Positions 17,746 through 29,500 of a stretch of DNA of 30,625 nt are shown in pieces (positions within the stretch are counted from its first letter, which is position 1; each line of letters starts with the position of its first letter). The notes below the pieces were generated by a model. The model saw only the letters and a list, made by a program, of their open reading frames with translations. It ran no database searches and had not been told where the DNA came from. The stretch comes from Neocallimastix lanati (nom. inval.) (taxonomy: Eukaryota; Neocallimastigomycota; Neocallimastigomycetes; Neocallimastigales; Neocallimastigaceae). The stretch lies in assembly GCA_016946835.1 (NCBI GenBank), contig JACVTC010000415.1, forward strand, positions 1 through 30,625, read 5' to 3'. The translations under genes were made by a program, and so were the position numbers.

Positions 17746-19608
17746 TTATTTGCATAAACCATACCTTGGTTGGCATCCATTTTTACAATGCTTACTGGAT
17801 GTACCACAATAACCCCATTTACTGCAGCATTTATCATCTTTACACCTACCATATTGTTCACCACATTTATCGTGAGAGCCATAGCATAACCCAAATTCAC
17901 TTTGACATTTTGATCCACAATGGGCATCTGAAATGTCACAATAGCCATATTGACTACAACATTGTTTATCATTAAGACATTTTCCATAATCAGCGCCACA
18001 ACGACCGCCATCATTACATCTACCATAACTAGCTTGACATCCTGTACCACAATAATTATTACCAGTACCGCAATAACCATTTTTACTACAACATTCACCT
18101 TTTGAACATGATTTATTGTTAAAATCTTTACCGCAACGAGAATTATTATTACTGGTAGGATTTGATTTCGTAGTTGTATTAGTGGTAGTAGTAGTAGTTC
18201 TAGTTGTAGTAACTACTTTTCTAGGGAATGAAGTTGTAAATTGCCACATTTGATCATCGTTTACTTCTTCACTACAATCATATAAAGTTACTGATCTTTT
18301 TGTAACTGAATAAAAAGCTACCCCGTAACTATGTAATTTTTCATAACCAACACAACGATCATTATAATATTTACTCATAATTGTTTTATAATTATTATTG
18401 TAATTAAAGAGAGCATTATTATCACATTTACCCATAATAATTTTATTTTCATCAGCCATCTTTAGGCACAATTCAGAATTACTTTTAGATTTGAAATAGT
18501 AACCTTCTTTCTTTTTTGTAATGATCCATTTATAATCATCTAGATTTCTGCATTCGGAATAAGTTGGAATTCCATTTTCATAATCAGGACCATATAAACA
18601 TGAATTACTACTTTCATTATAAACCCATGCAACGGTACTTGTTTGAGTAGGTTTATATATAGTAGTTGTTGTAGGTTTTAATTTAGGTAAAGATTTTTTT
18701 ATAGTCCACATTTGATCATCGCGTACTTCATTATTACAATCATATAATGAAACTTTATTTTTTACATTTTTAACATTAGAGAAATTTGGATTACCAATAC
18801 AATTGTCAGGACATTTTTTACTTTCAATAGATTTATAAATATTATTATAAAGGAAAATAGCATTAGCATCGCAGTTACCCATTATAATTTTACTTTCGTC
18901 TTCATCATCAACTCTTAAACATAATTCAGGATTTTCTTTAGATTTGAAAAAACTACCTTCTTTGACTTTTATGTAATACCATTTAAAATCGTCTGTATTT
19001 CCACATTCTTCATATGTTGGAATATTACCTTCATATCCAAAAACATGTAAACATAGTTCGGTATTTTCATTATAAAGCCAAACTGATGAAGCTGTTGGTG
19101 AAGATGTAGTAGTTTTAGTTGGAGTAACTACTTTACTAGGAATAACATCTGAAAAATCCCATAATATATTTGAATTAGTTTCACATTTTTCTAAATTTAT
19201 ATAAGGATAACTATCACTATTATTTTCGTCTATAATACCAATACATTTATCACTAATTTCTAAATTTTTGAATATATCATCATAATATAAAACTGATTCA
19301 TCACTGCAGTCACTTAAAATTAATTCATTATTATCATTATAAGATATACATGATGACATATCCAAAGCAGACGTAATTTGAATACTATTATCATCCCCTG
19401 TAGTACTTAAATACCATTTATAATTATCAGAGTTACCACATTTTTCACAACTAATGATACCTTCATATAATCCTGATGTATATAAACATAAAGGATTTTT
19501 AGTTTGTTCATTATAAATCCAAATTGGTTTTTTGGAATCTATAAAAACCCCAGATGCAGCAATAACACTGCTTATTATGTTAATGATGATAAATAATTCA
19601 GATAACAT
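17746..19608 (-). CDS. secreted chitin-binding protein: three ricin-B-like repeats and three CBM18 modules
   Basis: This 620-residue protein is exported. It starts with a signal peptide (MLSELFIIINIISSVIAA, cleavage near 18). Three divergent copies of a Cys-rich domain of ~130 residues follow at about 30-152, 176-303 and 327-457. Each opens W-x-Y-N-E, then CLY/CLH, a C-x-N-x-D-x-[FY]-K-W block, a GxC block, a late C-[IV]-G and a closing W. This resembles a ricin-B-type trefoil. Thr-rich linkers (about 160-172, 312-326, 466-482) join them. The end holds three eight-Cys type-1 chitin-binding (hevein/CBM18) modules at about 491-531, 537-575 and 582-619, with the CCSxxGYCG core in each. The likely role is binding of chitin or other glycans at the fungal cell wall or outside the cell; no catalytic domain is seen. 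The upstream neighbour at 20103-25838 ends in the same trefoil-like domain. Confidence 0.88.
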   Translation of the reverse strand: MLSELFIIINIISSVIAASGVFIDSKKPIWIYNEQTKNPLCLYTSGLYEGIISCEKCGNSDNYKWYLSTTGDDNSIQITSALDMSSCISYNDNNELILSDCSDESVLYYDDIFKNLEISDKCIGIIDENNSDSYPYINLEKCETNSNILWDFSDVIPSKVVTPTKTTTSSPTASSVWLYNENTELCLHVFGYEGNIPTYEECGNTDDFKWYYIKVKEGSFFKSKENPELCLRVDDEDESKIIMGNCDANAIFLYNNIYKSIESKKCPDNCIGNPNFSNVKNVKNKVSLYDCNNEVRDDQMWTIKKSLPKLKPTTTTIYKPTQTSTVAWVYNESSNSCLYGPDYENGIPTYSECRNLDDYKWIITKKKEGYYFKSKSNSELCLKMADENKIIMGKCDNNALFNYNNNYKTIMSKYYNDRCVGYEKLHSYGVAFYSVTKRSVTLYDCSEEVNDDQMWQFTTSFPRKVVTTTRTTTTTTNTTTKSNPTSNNNSRCGKDFNNKSCSKGECCSKNGYCGTGNNYCGTGCQASYGRCNDGGRCGADYGKCLNDKQCCSQYGYCDISDAHCGSKCQSEFGLCYGSHDKCGEQYGRCKDDKCCSKWGYCGTSSKHCKNGCQPRYGLCK

Positions 19609-20102
19609 TTAAATAATTTGTTTAAAATTTTTAAAAAAAAATAACAAAAAAAAATCATTTTATAAATCATATTATAAAATATAACTTATAATAATATATA
19701 TTTTTTTAAAAATAAAAGTATTAATAATAAAAATAGATATAATTTATAAAATTTTAAAAAACTAAAGTAAAATATATTTTTTTATTACTAATTTTTTTTT
19801 TTTTTTTTTTAATTTTATTTTTTATTTATTATTTTTTATTTTTTATTTTTTATTTTTTATTTATTATTTTTTATTTTTTATTTTTTATTTTTTTATTTTT
19901 ATTTTTATTTTATTACTAATTTTTTTATTTCTAATTTTTTATTTTTTATTTTTTATTTATTTTATTTTATATTTTATATTTTTAATATTTTTTATCTTTA
20001 TTTTTTATTTTTTATTATTTATTTTTTATTTTATTTTTTTTTTTTATTTTTTAAATTTAGAGTTCAATATTATTTTTCTAAAATAATTTATCATTGTTAA
20101 TA
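19609..20102. other. AT-rich spacer with (ATTTTT)n simple repeat
   Basis: This 494-bp spacer separates two co-directional secreted-protein genes. From about 19790 to 20050 it is a run of ATTTTT/ATTTT/ATTT units. It contains the promoter of the 620-residue gene and the 3' region of the 1911-residue gene, but no element can be picked out. Confidence 0.7.
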
Positions 20103-22972
20103 TTAATTAGGGGTTTTTATTTCCCATATCATTTTTTCATCTTTTTTGTTACAATTAGCTAATGTTAAATATTGTGGTGAATTTCGATTATTACGATCAT
20201 CGATTCCACTAATACATTTATATTGTTTATCAGAAGAGTTAAAATATTCTATATAATTCTTTGGTTCATTATATGATATACGTGCTTTATCCATATTTTC
20301 ACTACATTTACCAGTTATTAATTTATCATTATCAACTATTAAACAAATATCATCATTAATTGCAGATTTAAGATAAGATTTTTTATTGATAATTTCAAAA
20401 TACCATTTGAAATTTTTTAATGTTTTACTATAATCAGCATATCTAACATTACTACCTATTCTATTTGCAGCATATAAGCATTTCTGATAATACTTACTAC
20501 ATAACAAAATGTACCTTTTATCTTGAAGATCACCATTATTTGAACTAATTTCAGGATATCTCCATTTAATGGTATTATTAATTTTCCAAACAATTGTACG
20601 AGTATTTTTATCACAATATAATTTACTATTATTAGATACTTTATTATAATAAATATTATATATATCATCATTATTTTTATTTCTAAAAGAAATGCTATTA
20701 CTTCCAACGACTATTTTATATAAATAAGCTGAATCTTTTTTTGAATATTTTATTTCAGTTGATATTTTTGATTTATGATCTCTATAAAATAGTTTACCAT
20801 TAAGTATAATCATTGAATAATCTCCACAGTATAACATTTCTCCTTCTCTAAAAGATTCACCAATTTTAATTTCACCAGCATCATATGGTCTATCAGTAAT
20901 AATTTTTTTGGCAGCCCATTTGTATTCACCTGTATTTGACATTAAGATTAAATTTCCATTTCCTGAAATAAAGAAATATCCATCATCAACTGTAAAATAT
21001 TCTTTATGTAAAGTATATTGATTATTATTTAGTGTAATATCACCTGTAGAGGAAAGTGCTAATGAAAAAATAGGATCTTTAATTTTAGTATATTCAGAGA
21101 GATTTAGTTCATATTCTTTTTTATCATCTTCAATACCTGTATATGACAAAATGTTATCAAATAAAGATAAGGATACTTCTTTAAGTTTATCTGTAGTATT
21201 ATTGAAATTTTTATTAAAACTGGCATAAGTAATATTTATATTATTATTAGAATATAGAATATTACAGTTTTTATCACTGGATATAAGCATATCACATTTT
21301 TTCAATCCATACATTTCCCATACATTTTGATAAGTATCATTTTTAACAATTAACTTATCGAATTCACTATTATACGTTAATTCCATATTTATATTACTTT
21401 TAATAATTGGTTTCTCATTAATATATAATGAATTACTTGAAAGAGTTATATTGTTTGTGGCTGACATTGATAAATGTCTGAATTCTAATCCTCGTAAACT
21501 TGATATATAAATAAAGTCGCTGTTACCATCGGTAGAAATTAATTTGTCAAAAGTGGTGAATGTGTTATCTTGAATAATTCGGGATCCATCCCTTTTAAAA
21601 CTATTTTCTTTTACACTAGTTAAGTATCTAATAGGATTTAAACCCCAAATTGGTTCCCATGTAAGTACATTAAATATCATTAAATCAGGTTTTTTCATTC
21701 CATCTCTATATTCAATAGATAATCTATTATAATTACCAATATATGGATCATCCTTTCTTTCTAAGACTTTAGGATTTTTAATGTATTTTTTAACTTTGGA
21801 TAATTTTTTATTTTCTATATCTGCAATAGTAAGGTAGGTATCATCATTACAGAATAAATATAAACCATCAACATCCAATCTTAACTCTTTAATACCTTTA
21901 TTTTTAGTACATGAACTTACTAAAATACTATCATTTTTGCTATAATAGAACACTAAGTCATTTTCAGTAACATTTAAAAATGCATCAGAATTATCAGAAA
22001 ATATTTTTTCTCCTGGCTTTAAGTTATTAAAATAATATTTATCTTTGTATGTTGTAGGTTTTTCAGAATTGGCATAGTAATTATAAATCCCAGGATTAGC
22101 AAATAATGAGTACATTTTTTTTGGTTTTATATGTTCATCACAAGTAGTAATTTCATATATTACTGGATTAACATATCTTAAATGCTCGCTGTATAATCTA
22201 ATATCCCAATTACTCCAGTACATTAATCCTTTTTCATCTTTTACAAATAGTTCGCCTTCATCGGATAATGTCAAATAGAATTTGTAATTTTTTTCGATTT
22301 TACTATTGTTACCGAAAGATATTGCATTAAGACTTTGCCATACAGAATAGTTGTTTACATCTCTTAATATGAATTCACCTAAAGGTGAAAAATCAATATG
22401 ATAAGGACCTTTAAATAAATTAATATTAGCAGTCATGGAAGACCACATTGTTCTATTATCCTCTTTAATAACCATATTACCTGATTTTTGAATATAAAAC
22501 TTATATTTACCATTTTTTGATGATAAAGCTCTATTTTGGTCTAACGAAACACCGCATTTCATTTCAATAGATTCAATATATTCCTCTTTAACGGTAGGTT
22601 CAATAACTGTATGTAAATTTGAAAAATCTATTTGATCTAAACTTAAACCTTCATTTAAATTAGTATTAAAATTTAATGGATACATGTATTCTTTTGGATA
22701 AGCATATCCTTTATAATCATCACCAGCAGTAATTTCCCAAATTTTAACCCCTGTTCCATCGTAAAGTGTAACGGTAGGTCCATCAAATACTGTTTCTCCA
22801 TCTTTTATATGCAAATAATATCCAGTACTATCTGGGTATCCAACATTAAATGGTAAATTCTTTGGTAATGAATCCCAAATAATATATTCATCATTTTTTC
22901 TATTTTCAGAAGTTGGTAAAGTTGTTTGTGCTGATTTATTCGATTCTGTTTTTGTAGTTGAGGTATTAGTAT

Positions 22973-23032
<60 letters not shown>

Positions 23033-25838
23033 ATGAAATAATTGGTCTAAATTTTGAAGTACTTGTACTTTTTTTACTAGATGTAGTAAATGAAGTAACT
23101 CTAAATCTTTTTTGAAGATCATGATTATTAAAATCATCATATTGACTAATTAATTCTTTTACTTTATCTACATCAATTTTTGATTTATCTGTCTTTTCAT
23201 CATCAATAAAATCTTTTACAATTTTAATATATTCAATGGGATATTTTGCATTTTGCTCATTAATGGTTTTGTAGATATTTTTAGCAGTAATATATAAATG
23301 ACCATTATCTCCAATAAAGAATTTTAAATCATGGTTTGTATTAATAGGAATATTATTTATTCCATTAGTCCATAGAGGCTTACAATCATCTTCAAATTTT
23401 CCTGAGTTACATATTTTTAATTCACCGCGATTTGTTAAACCAAAACTATACCTACCAGTTGTAATATATTCATTTGGAATTAATATATCACCAGATCTTA
23501 AAGTATTTGAAGAATTATTTTTATTATCTTTTTTTATAAATGTAAAGTTTGCTTCATCACTATTAAGGATTTTTTCTTTTGGAGCAATATATTTATCACA
23601 TTCAACGGCAGTCCCTGAAAAATGAGAAAGTTCAATAGGATTGACACTTTTATTATAATTAATATGAGTTATATTATATTGATCGATATTTCCAGTAGCC
23701 CAAATAATTACTTCAGAGTAAAATACGGGTAAAGCTGTTAAAACATAACATTTATTATCAGGAATACTAAAATTGATTGTTTTTGTTTTTGATGTACCTT
23801 CTGAAGTACCGGAGGAAAGTTCAAATGTATTTTGAGCAGATTGATCAATTGCTTTATCATAGGATAAATTTTCATTATAATTTTTTTGTTTTGATCCACC
23901 AAAAGAATATCCACTAGATGTTGTATCCGTAGAAGATTCATCATTTACCCATCCTCTTTCTGAATTATAATTATTTGTAAGCATAATAGAACTAGAATCA
24001 GATATGGATTCTTCTGTTGTTGATGTTTCTGAATGTCCAACTGAATAGGCATCGGAATATCCATCTGAGTTTGCCCATGAATTACTTACACCACTAGTAG
24101 TCGTATAAGTATCACTCCAATTTCTTGCTTCACTATGACTTCCTCCTGAAGAATGTCCTTTAGTAGTTGTTGTACCTGTTGTATGAGTTCCAGCAAGAGC
24201 CATAATAATTTCATGATCTTCTTGTTGTTTCGCAAGATTTCTTTCCTGTCTCATTTGATCATCAGCTATAGTTTTTTCTTGTTTCATTTGTTCCTCAGCA
24301 ATATTATTAGCTTCATGGGATTCATACGATTGCCATATACCGAGTCCAGCATTTACAACCCCTCCTCCTAGACATCCAAGAGCAGCTCCCCATAAACCAC
24401 CAAAAGTACCAAAACCAGCTCCACCTAAACAACCATTAAAGAAATCAGAAGCAGCATCTTTAATGTTAAATTTAGATTTTTCTTTTCCTTTAGATCCAGT
24501 AACTGATGCTTCTACATCTTCTTTTTTACCTGCTGCTTTAGGAGATGGCGTTTTTGCCCGCTTTTCAAGTTTATTGTTGAATTGTTTAATTGAACTATTC
24601 TCAATATTTATATGATTCAATGATCTTTTTTCTTTTTTATCTTTTTCCTTTAATAAACCAGTTGCATATTCTTTTACTGATGATGAGGATTTATCATTAT
24701 TAACAGGTACTTGTGAACCTTCCACATTTTTTTTTGCTTCATTATAATGTTCTGCTTCCATTCTTGAATATTCATCAGAACTGGAATTTTCACTGTAATC
24801 ACTCCAGTTAGTTTCATCTATCACTTCTCCACCATCTGATCTGGAATGTGAATTTTCTTCACTTAAAGTTAAGGTATACGATTCATCATGAGTAGTGGTA
24901 TGAGTCTTATCTGTTGTATTAGTTCGAGATTGTGAATTTGTATTCACTATAGTATGAACATTTTCAATAGCTGCGGAATATCCATCTGACTTTGAAATAG
25001 AAACTGAACTTCCCTTGGATAGAGCTCTAGCAAATTCTAACGTTTTACCAATTTCTCTACTAAATACATCACCTTCACTATAAACATATCCATATGATTT
25101 ATGATAAGTTTCACCTTTGCTATTTGAAATAGTTAGAGTATCTTGAAGATTATAGGAATAACTAACAGCACAAGTTAAAGTAGATTTTTGTAATCCAGTA
25201 GCTGAAATATCACAGTTAAAATCATTTTTATCACTTTCCTCTAATTTATAATTAATAAATCTATTTTCCCTATATGGTGCTCCTAAAACTGTAATAACAT
25301 TAGGTCCTTTTATATTTTTTGCATGAATTAGTAAAGGATGATATGGATTAAGTGCAGGATTTTCACTAGTTAAGGAAACTACATTAGTTCTATTAAATAT
25401 TAAGCCGTCAATTAAATCTTTATAGTATTTTTTATAGTCTTTTAAATCATTAGATTTAAAAATACTTTCTTCTTCTTTACCAAATTTATTTGCTTTTTCA
25501 TCTTCTTTATCCTTTTGGTCTGATTCTTTTTCAGATCTTTTATCTAATTTATCAGATTTAAAAACGGTAAAATATTCACCTACGTTATTAACTATTGTAT
25601 TTTCTCCACATATACCAACACCAGACCAAGTGGGTCCAACAAATTTTGCATATTCTTCCACATTATCAAAATACACCGTTTCGTTTTGTGAATTGATATA
25701 AAATGGATTAAACATTTTAAGCATACTATTACTAGTATACAAACAAAACTCTCTATTTGTTTTTGGTAATGCTCTATTCTTTAGTGGATTGCAGATACCA
25801 CCAATAGTATAAAAAATAAATAGTAAATATTTTATCAT
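20103..25838 (-). CDS. giant secreted lectin-like protein (1911 residues)
   Basis: A hydrophobic signal peptide spans about 1-16. A Cys-containing region follows (30-230). Next is a Ser/Thr-rich polar segment (about 230-400) of alternating polar residues, then dibasic KR sites near 402 and 426. A glycine-rich hydrophobic stretch (about 465-505, GGAGFGTFGGLWGAALG) with GxxxG spacing comes next. A charged Glu/Gln helix (about 510-545) and a second Ser/Thr/Gly-rich segment (about 550-690) follow. From about 770 to 1760 there are many bulb-lectin-like repeats (G-x-Y-x-F-x-L-x-x-x-G-x-L and W pairs), broken by a run of about 20 Thr near 937-956. The last ~140 residues are a ricin-B-like domain shared with the 620-residue neighbour. 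No enzyme motif was seen. It is probably an extracellular or surface glycan-binding protein. The central part could insert in membranes, like beta-pore proteins, but that is speculation. Many N-x-S/T sites are present. Confidence 0.8.
22974..23032 (-). repeat. (ACT)n codon repeat encoding poly-Thr
   Basis: About 20 tandem AGT units on the plus strand read as ACT (Thr) codons in the gene, giving a homopolymeric Thr linker. It is a codon-level microsatellite inside a coding region. The linker is likely O-glycosylated in the secretory pathway, and its length is likely to vary between strains. Confidence 0.92.
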
Positions 25839-26272
25839 TATATAATAATTAAGTTATTATTTATTAAATTAAACATAAATAATAAAAATCATTTTAAAAA
25901 ATATATTATCTTTATTTTTTCTTTCTTTAATGACAGCAAAAAAAATTGTGCGATCTTTATTGATTAAACTTTAATAAAATTTTAAAAAAATATATCATCT
26001 TTATTTTTTAATTATATTTCAATTATACCATTTAATATTTTAATACTATATATACTTTATTCGTTATAAATTATATATAGTATTATATATTTTCTTACTT
26101 TTAACTTTATATCTATTATACTGTTTTCTACCTTTATTAATTTTTTATTTTATTTTTTTTTTTTTATACTATTTTTACTTTTTTTTCATACTTATTATTA
26201 ATTCTTTTATTATATATATATATATTATTTTATTTTTTATTTTATTTTTTAATTTATTCCATATTTTATACA

Positions 26273-26334
26273 TTTTATTTTATTTTATTTTATTTTATTT
26301 TATTTTATTTTATTTTATTTTATTTTATTTTATT
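26273..26334. repeat. (ATTTT)n pentanucleotide microsatellite
   Basis: About twelve uninterrupted TTTTA units are followed by a T-run. Further TTTTA units recur to about 26465. Confidence 0.9.
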
Positions 26335-26345
26335 TTTTTTTTTTA

Positions 26346-26455
26346 TTTTATTTTATTTTTATTAATAGTTGTACTTTATTGTTAGTACATATTTATTTTA
26401 TTTTATTTTATTTTTATTAATATTTGTAATTTATCATTACTACATATTTATTTTA
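26346..26455. repeat. 55-bp imperfect tandem duplication
   Basis: Bases 26346-26400 and 26401-26455 align without gaps at 50 of 55 positions. The core of each copy is a non-repetitive ATTAATA...ACATATTTA segment flanked by TTTTA units. It is probably a slippage product of the surrounding microsatellite. Confidence 0.8.
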
Positions 26456-26575
26456 TTTTATTTTATTACTTATTAGTATTATTATTTATCTTAATTTTTA
26501 AATTTATACACTAATAGATATTTTAACAAATTTCTTTTTTATAAAGCTTTATTAATTAAATTTTCAATAAGAAAA

Positions 26576-29500
26576 TTAATACATAATTTTGATGTATTTT
26601 ATTATTTCATCTCTTCGGTTTAATAGATTATTTTTATTTCTTTTATGTATAATAGGAGTATGTACAGGATGATTAGGTTTAGTTGGACTACCACCACTAT
26701 TACCACCGGGATGAGTTGGACTAGGAGTGTGGGGTGGAGTATGTTTATTTTCACCAACTGAAGATACTTTTGGTAATTCATTATGTGGATTACTGTCATT
26801 TGAGCTAATACCTTCACTAAACTTAGTATTAAAATTCGCTGCATTTTCTAATTTCTTGGTAGTATTGATATCGTTTGTTTCATAATCATTGCCAGATGTA
26901 CTTAAATCAAGAGCTTTTATTGAATCTATACTAACTCTATTATTTGCTATTGAATGTTCATAAATAGTTTTAAATACTTCATCTGGAACTTTCCCTGAAA
27001 TTTTTATGGTCTCATGAACATGAAAATCAATGTATTTATTCATTTGCTTAATAATTTTATTTCTTTCTTCCTTATTATCAGTTTTTAAAGCTTTTTCTTT
27101 TGCGCTTTCAATAATTTCTTCGGAATTAGTACTTCTAATATCAAGACCTACAAGATCTGCTAATTTACAAAGACTTTTATTCATTCTTTCTTTAGATTGA
27201 TCATAAGTTTCTAATCTTTTAATGCATTTATTTTTTAAATGACTAAAGAAATTTTTATGTTTAAGCAATTTATTTATATAGTTTACATCTTCACTTTCTC
27301 TATAAAAAGATGATTCATGAATGGTTAACTTATATAACATTTCAGTACTACGTTCTAATTGCATAACTTGATAATTATTGCTAGTATTATCAACAAATGT
27401 AATAATTGCATCTTCTTTAGAATTAACTCGGTCTATAATTATACTTTGTAAATCCCGTTGGACAGGTTCACGAATTGAATAACGCCCAAATGTATAATGC
27501 TTAGATCCCCCATTCGGTTCAATATAATCAAGTAAACTTTCATCTTTTCCAAGTTTAAATATTTCAGGATGAGATTTAGCGATTTCATCAAAAGTATCAA
27601 TCATTAATTTAACACGCATATAATTTAATCTTTCGGATAAATTATCATTATTATTTAAATCAAACTTCTCAATTTCGCCTATATTAATTTCCGAATCAAT
27701 ACAATAATCAATTAATTCATTCATATTTGATACTAATTCTATTAAATGTTCTGCTTCTTCAAAATGTCCCTCAGGAGAATCATAATTTGTAAAAATTTTT
27801 ATTTTGTCTTCTATTTGGTTTCTTATCAACTTTATTTTTTCTATATTTTTTTCAAGTTCCTTTTCATCATTTACTGAATCAAGCAACTGATTCTTTAAAT
27901 ATGTAAAGTAACTAGTTACATACATTCTATAATTAGAATCTTCTATGAAATAGTTACTTTCAATAGTCTTAATAATGTAATCTAAATTTAATTCATTCGT
28001 GCTTCGTATATCTAATTTATTTTTATTTCCAATATTAGAATTGTAATTATCGCCTCTTAGATTTTTAACATCGTCATCTTCATCAAAATTATCTTTCAAA
28101 ATAGTATATATGGAATCACTTAATGTGTAAACAGCTTCCGAATTATTCGCATATTCTTCTTCTTCATTACTATTTTTGCTATTTTCTCGATCGAAAACAT
28201 TTTCAATTTCAGATATATCTTGATATACATTCATAAATATTTCTTTTTCATGATCTTTATCACTCTCATCTATTTTGTAATTTTTTAATTTATCGCGTAA
28301 ATATTCAAATTCACCTCTTCTATCGCTATTATAAACTTTATTCACTTCTCCATTATCTAATTTTTCCATATTATCTAGCAACTTATCGTCAAATTCATTT
28401 ACATCATTAGTAGTTTCACCAAGTATATTGATTACTTCATTATATATAGCATGCAACATATCGTTAACATATTTGGATTCAGTTTCTGCTATCAATTTAT
28501 AATCGATAATACTCTTAATTTCATTACTGTTATTGTCAAGTAGTTTATTCTCAAATTTAGCTTGATGTAAAATAATAGAATCTTCAAATATTTTACTTAA
28601 TTGATCTAATAATGTATTATTTAATGATCGAATACTACGGTCTTCTATAAATTCCGATTTTACATATCGATAGGCTAAAGCATTAATACTATCATATAAA
28701 TTAATCAATATTTCTGTACTCTCTTTAGAACTTTCTATATTACTTATATTTTCAATATAACATTTTAATGCCTTTTCAAGTGCTTTTAATATTTCTCCTG
28801 AATCTTGTAGGTTTGCTTCATCACTATTTCCTATGGTATTTTTAGAATCGTATTTCTTAAGAGAACGCAATGCTCCTAATATTTTTTCTTCAATATTTGT
28901 TTGCTCGTATGACTCATTTAGATTATCATTATTTTGGTTTAGATTAGGCACACTAATTGTAATTGATTTATCAGAATGATGTTTAGTTTCCTCTTCGTAT
29001 TGATCATTAAGATTTTTAAATTCTCTTAATTTTTCAATATTTTCTGAAATACTATTTTTAAGATCTTCATTTTGACATATTTCGCTGGTTGTTTCAATAA
29101 AATTTTCAGCACTTTTAACAAATTTTTCCAAATAGGTAAAGCCATTATTAAATGTTTCACTATTTTCTTTATCAATGCATTTAGATAATTCACTTACATA
29201 AGTACTTATAAATTCGTTTAACTTTATAATGGACTTTTCAGCATTATCTCTAATTTCATTAAAATCTTCAATAGATAAGATTTCTGTGCCTTTAAATTCA
29301 TTTGCTGATCTTACATAAAAGTCTAATTTTTCAAATAAATCGGAAATATCGTTTTTAATTTGTTTATCTCCATTTTCATTAATATAAGTAAACGATATAT
29401 CTAAATTGCCATTTTCATCATTTTTTAAATTTTCAAATCTAACATAATCATCAAATTGACTTGAAGCTTCCAAAAACTCTATGAACTTTTCATAAATTAT

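Larger units (their letters stand above)
25839..26575. other. AT-rich spacer with (ATTTT)n and a 55-bp tandem duplication
   Basis: This 737-bp spacer separates two co-directional genes. It holds a (TA)n tract near 26213-26225, a long (ATTTT)n run and an imperfect 55-bp duplication, both listed separately. No gene or RNA is seen. Confidence 0.65.

Noticed and set aside
17664-18098. 144-residue hydrophobic reading frame opposite-phase to the CBM18 region
   Set aside because: It is a shifted-frame reading of the Cys-rich chitin-binding modules; the Val/Met/Asn-rich composition is a by-product of Cys/Gly codons.
17746-18120. Cellulosome dockerins in the Cys-rich tail
   Set aside because: The eight-Cys spacing with CCSxxGYCG is the type-1 chitin-binding pattern; no dockerin-type motif is visible.
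22805-23140. Leu-rich frame across the poly-Thr repeat
   Set aside because: It is a shifted reading of the ACT repeat and has no start context or domain.
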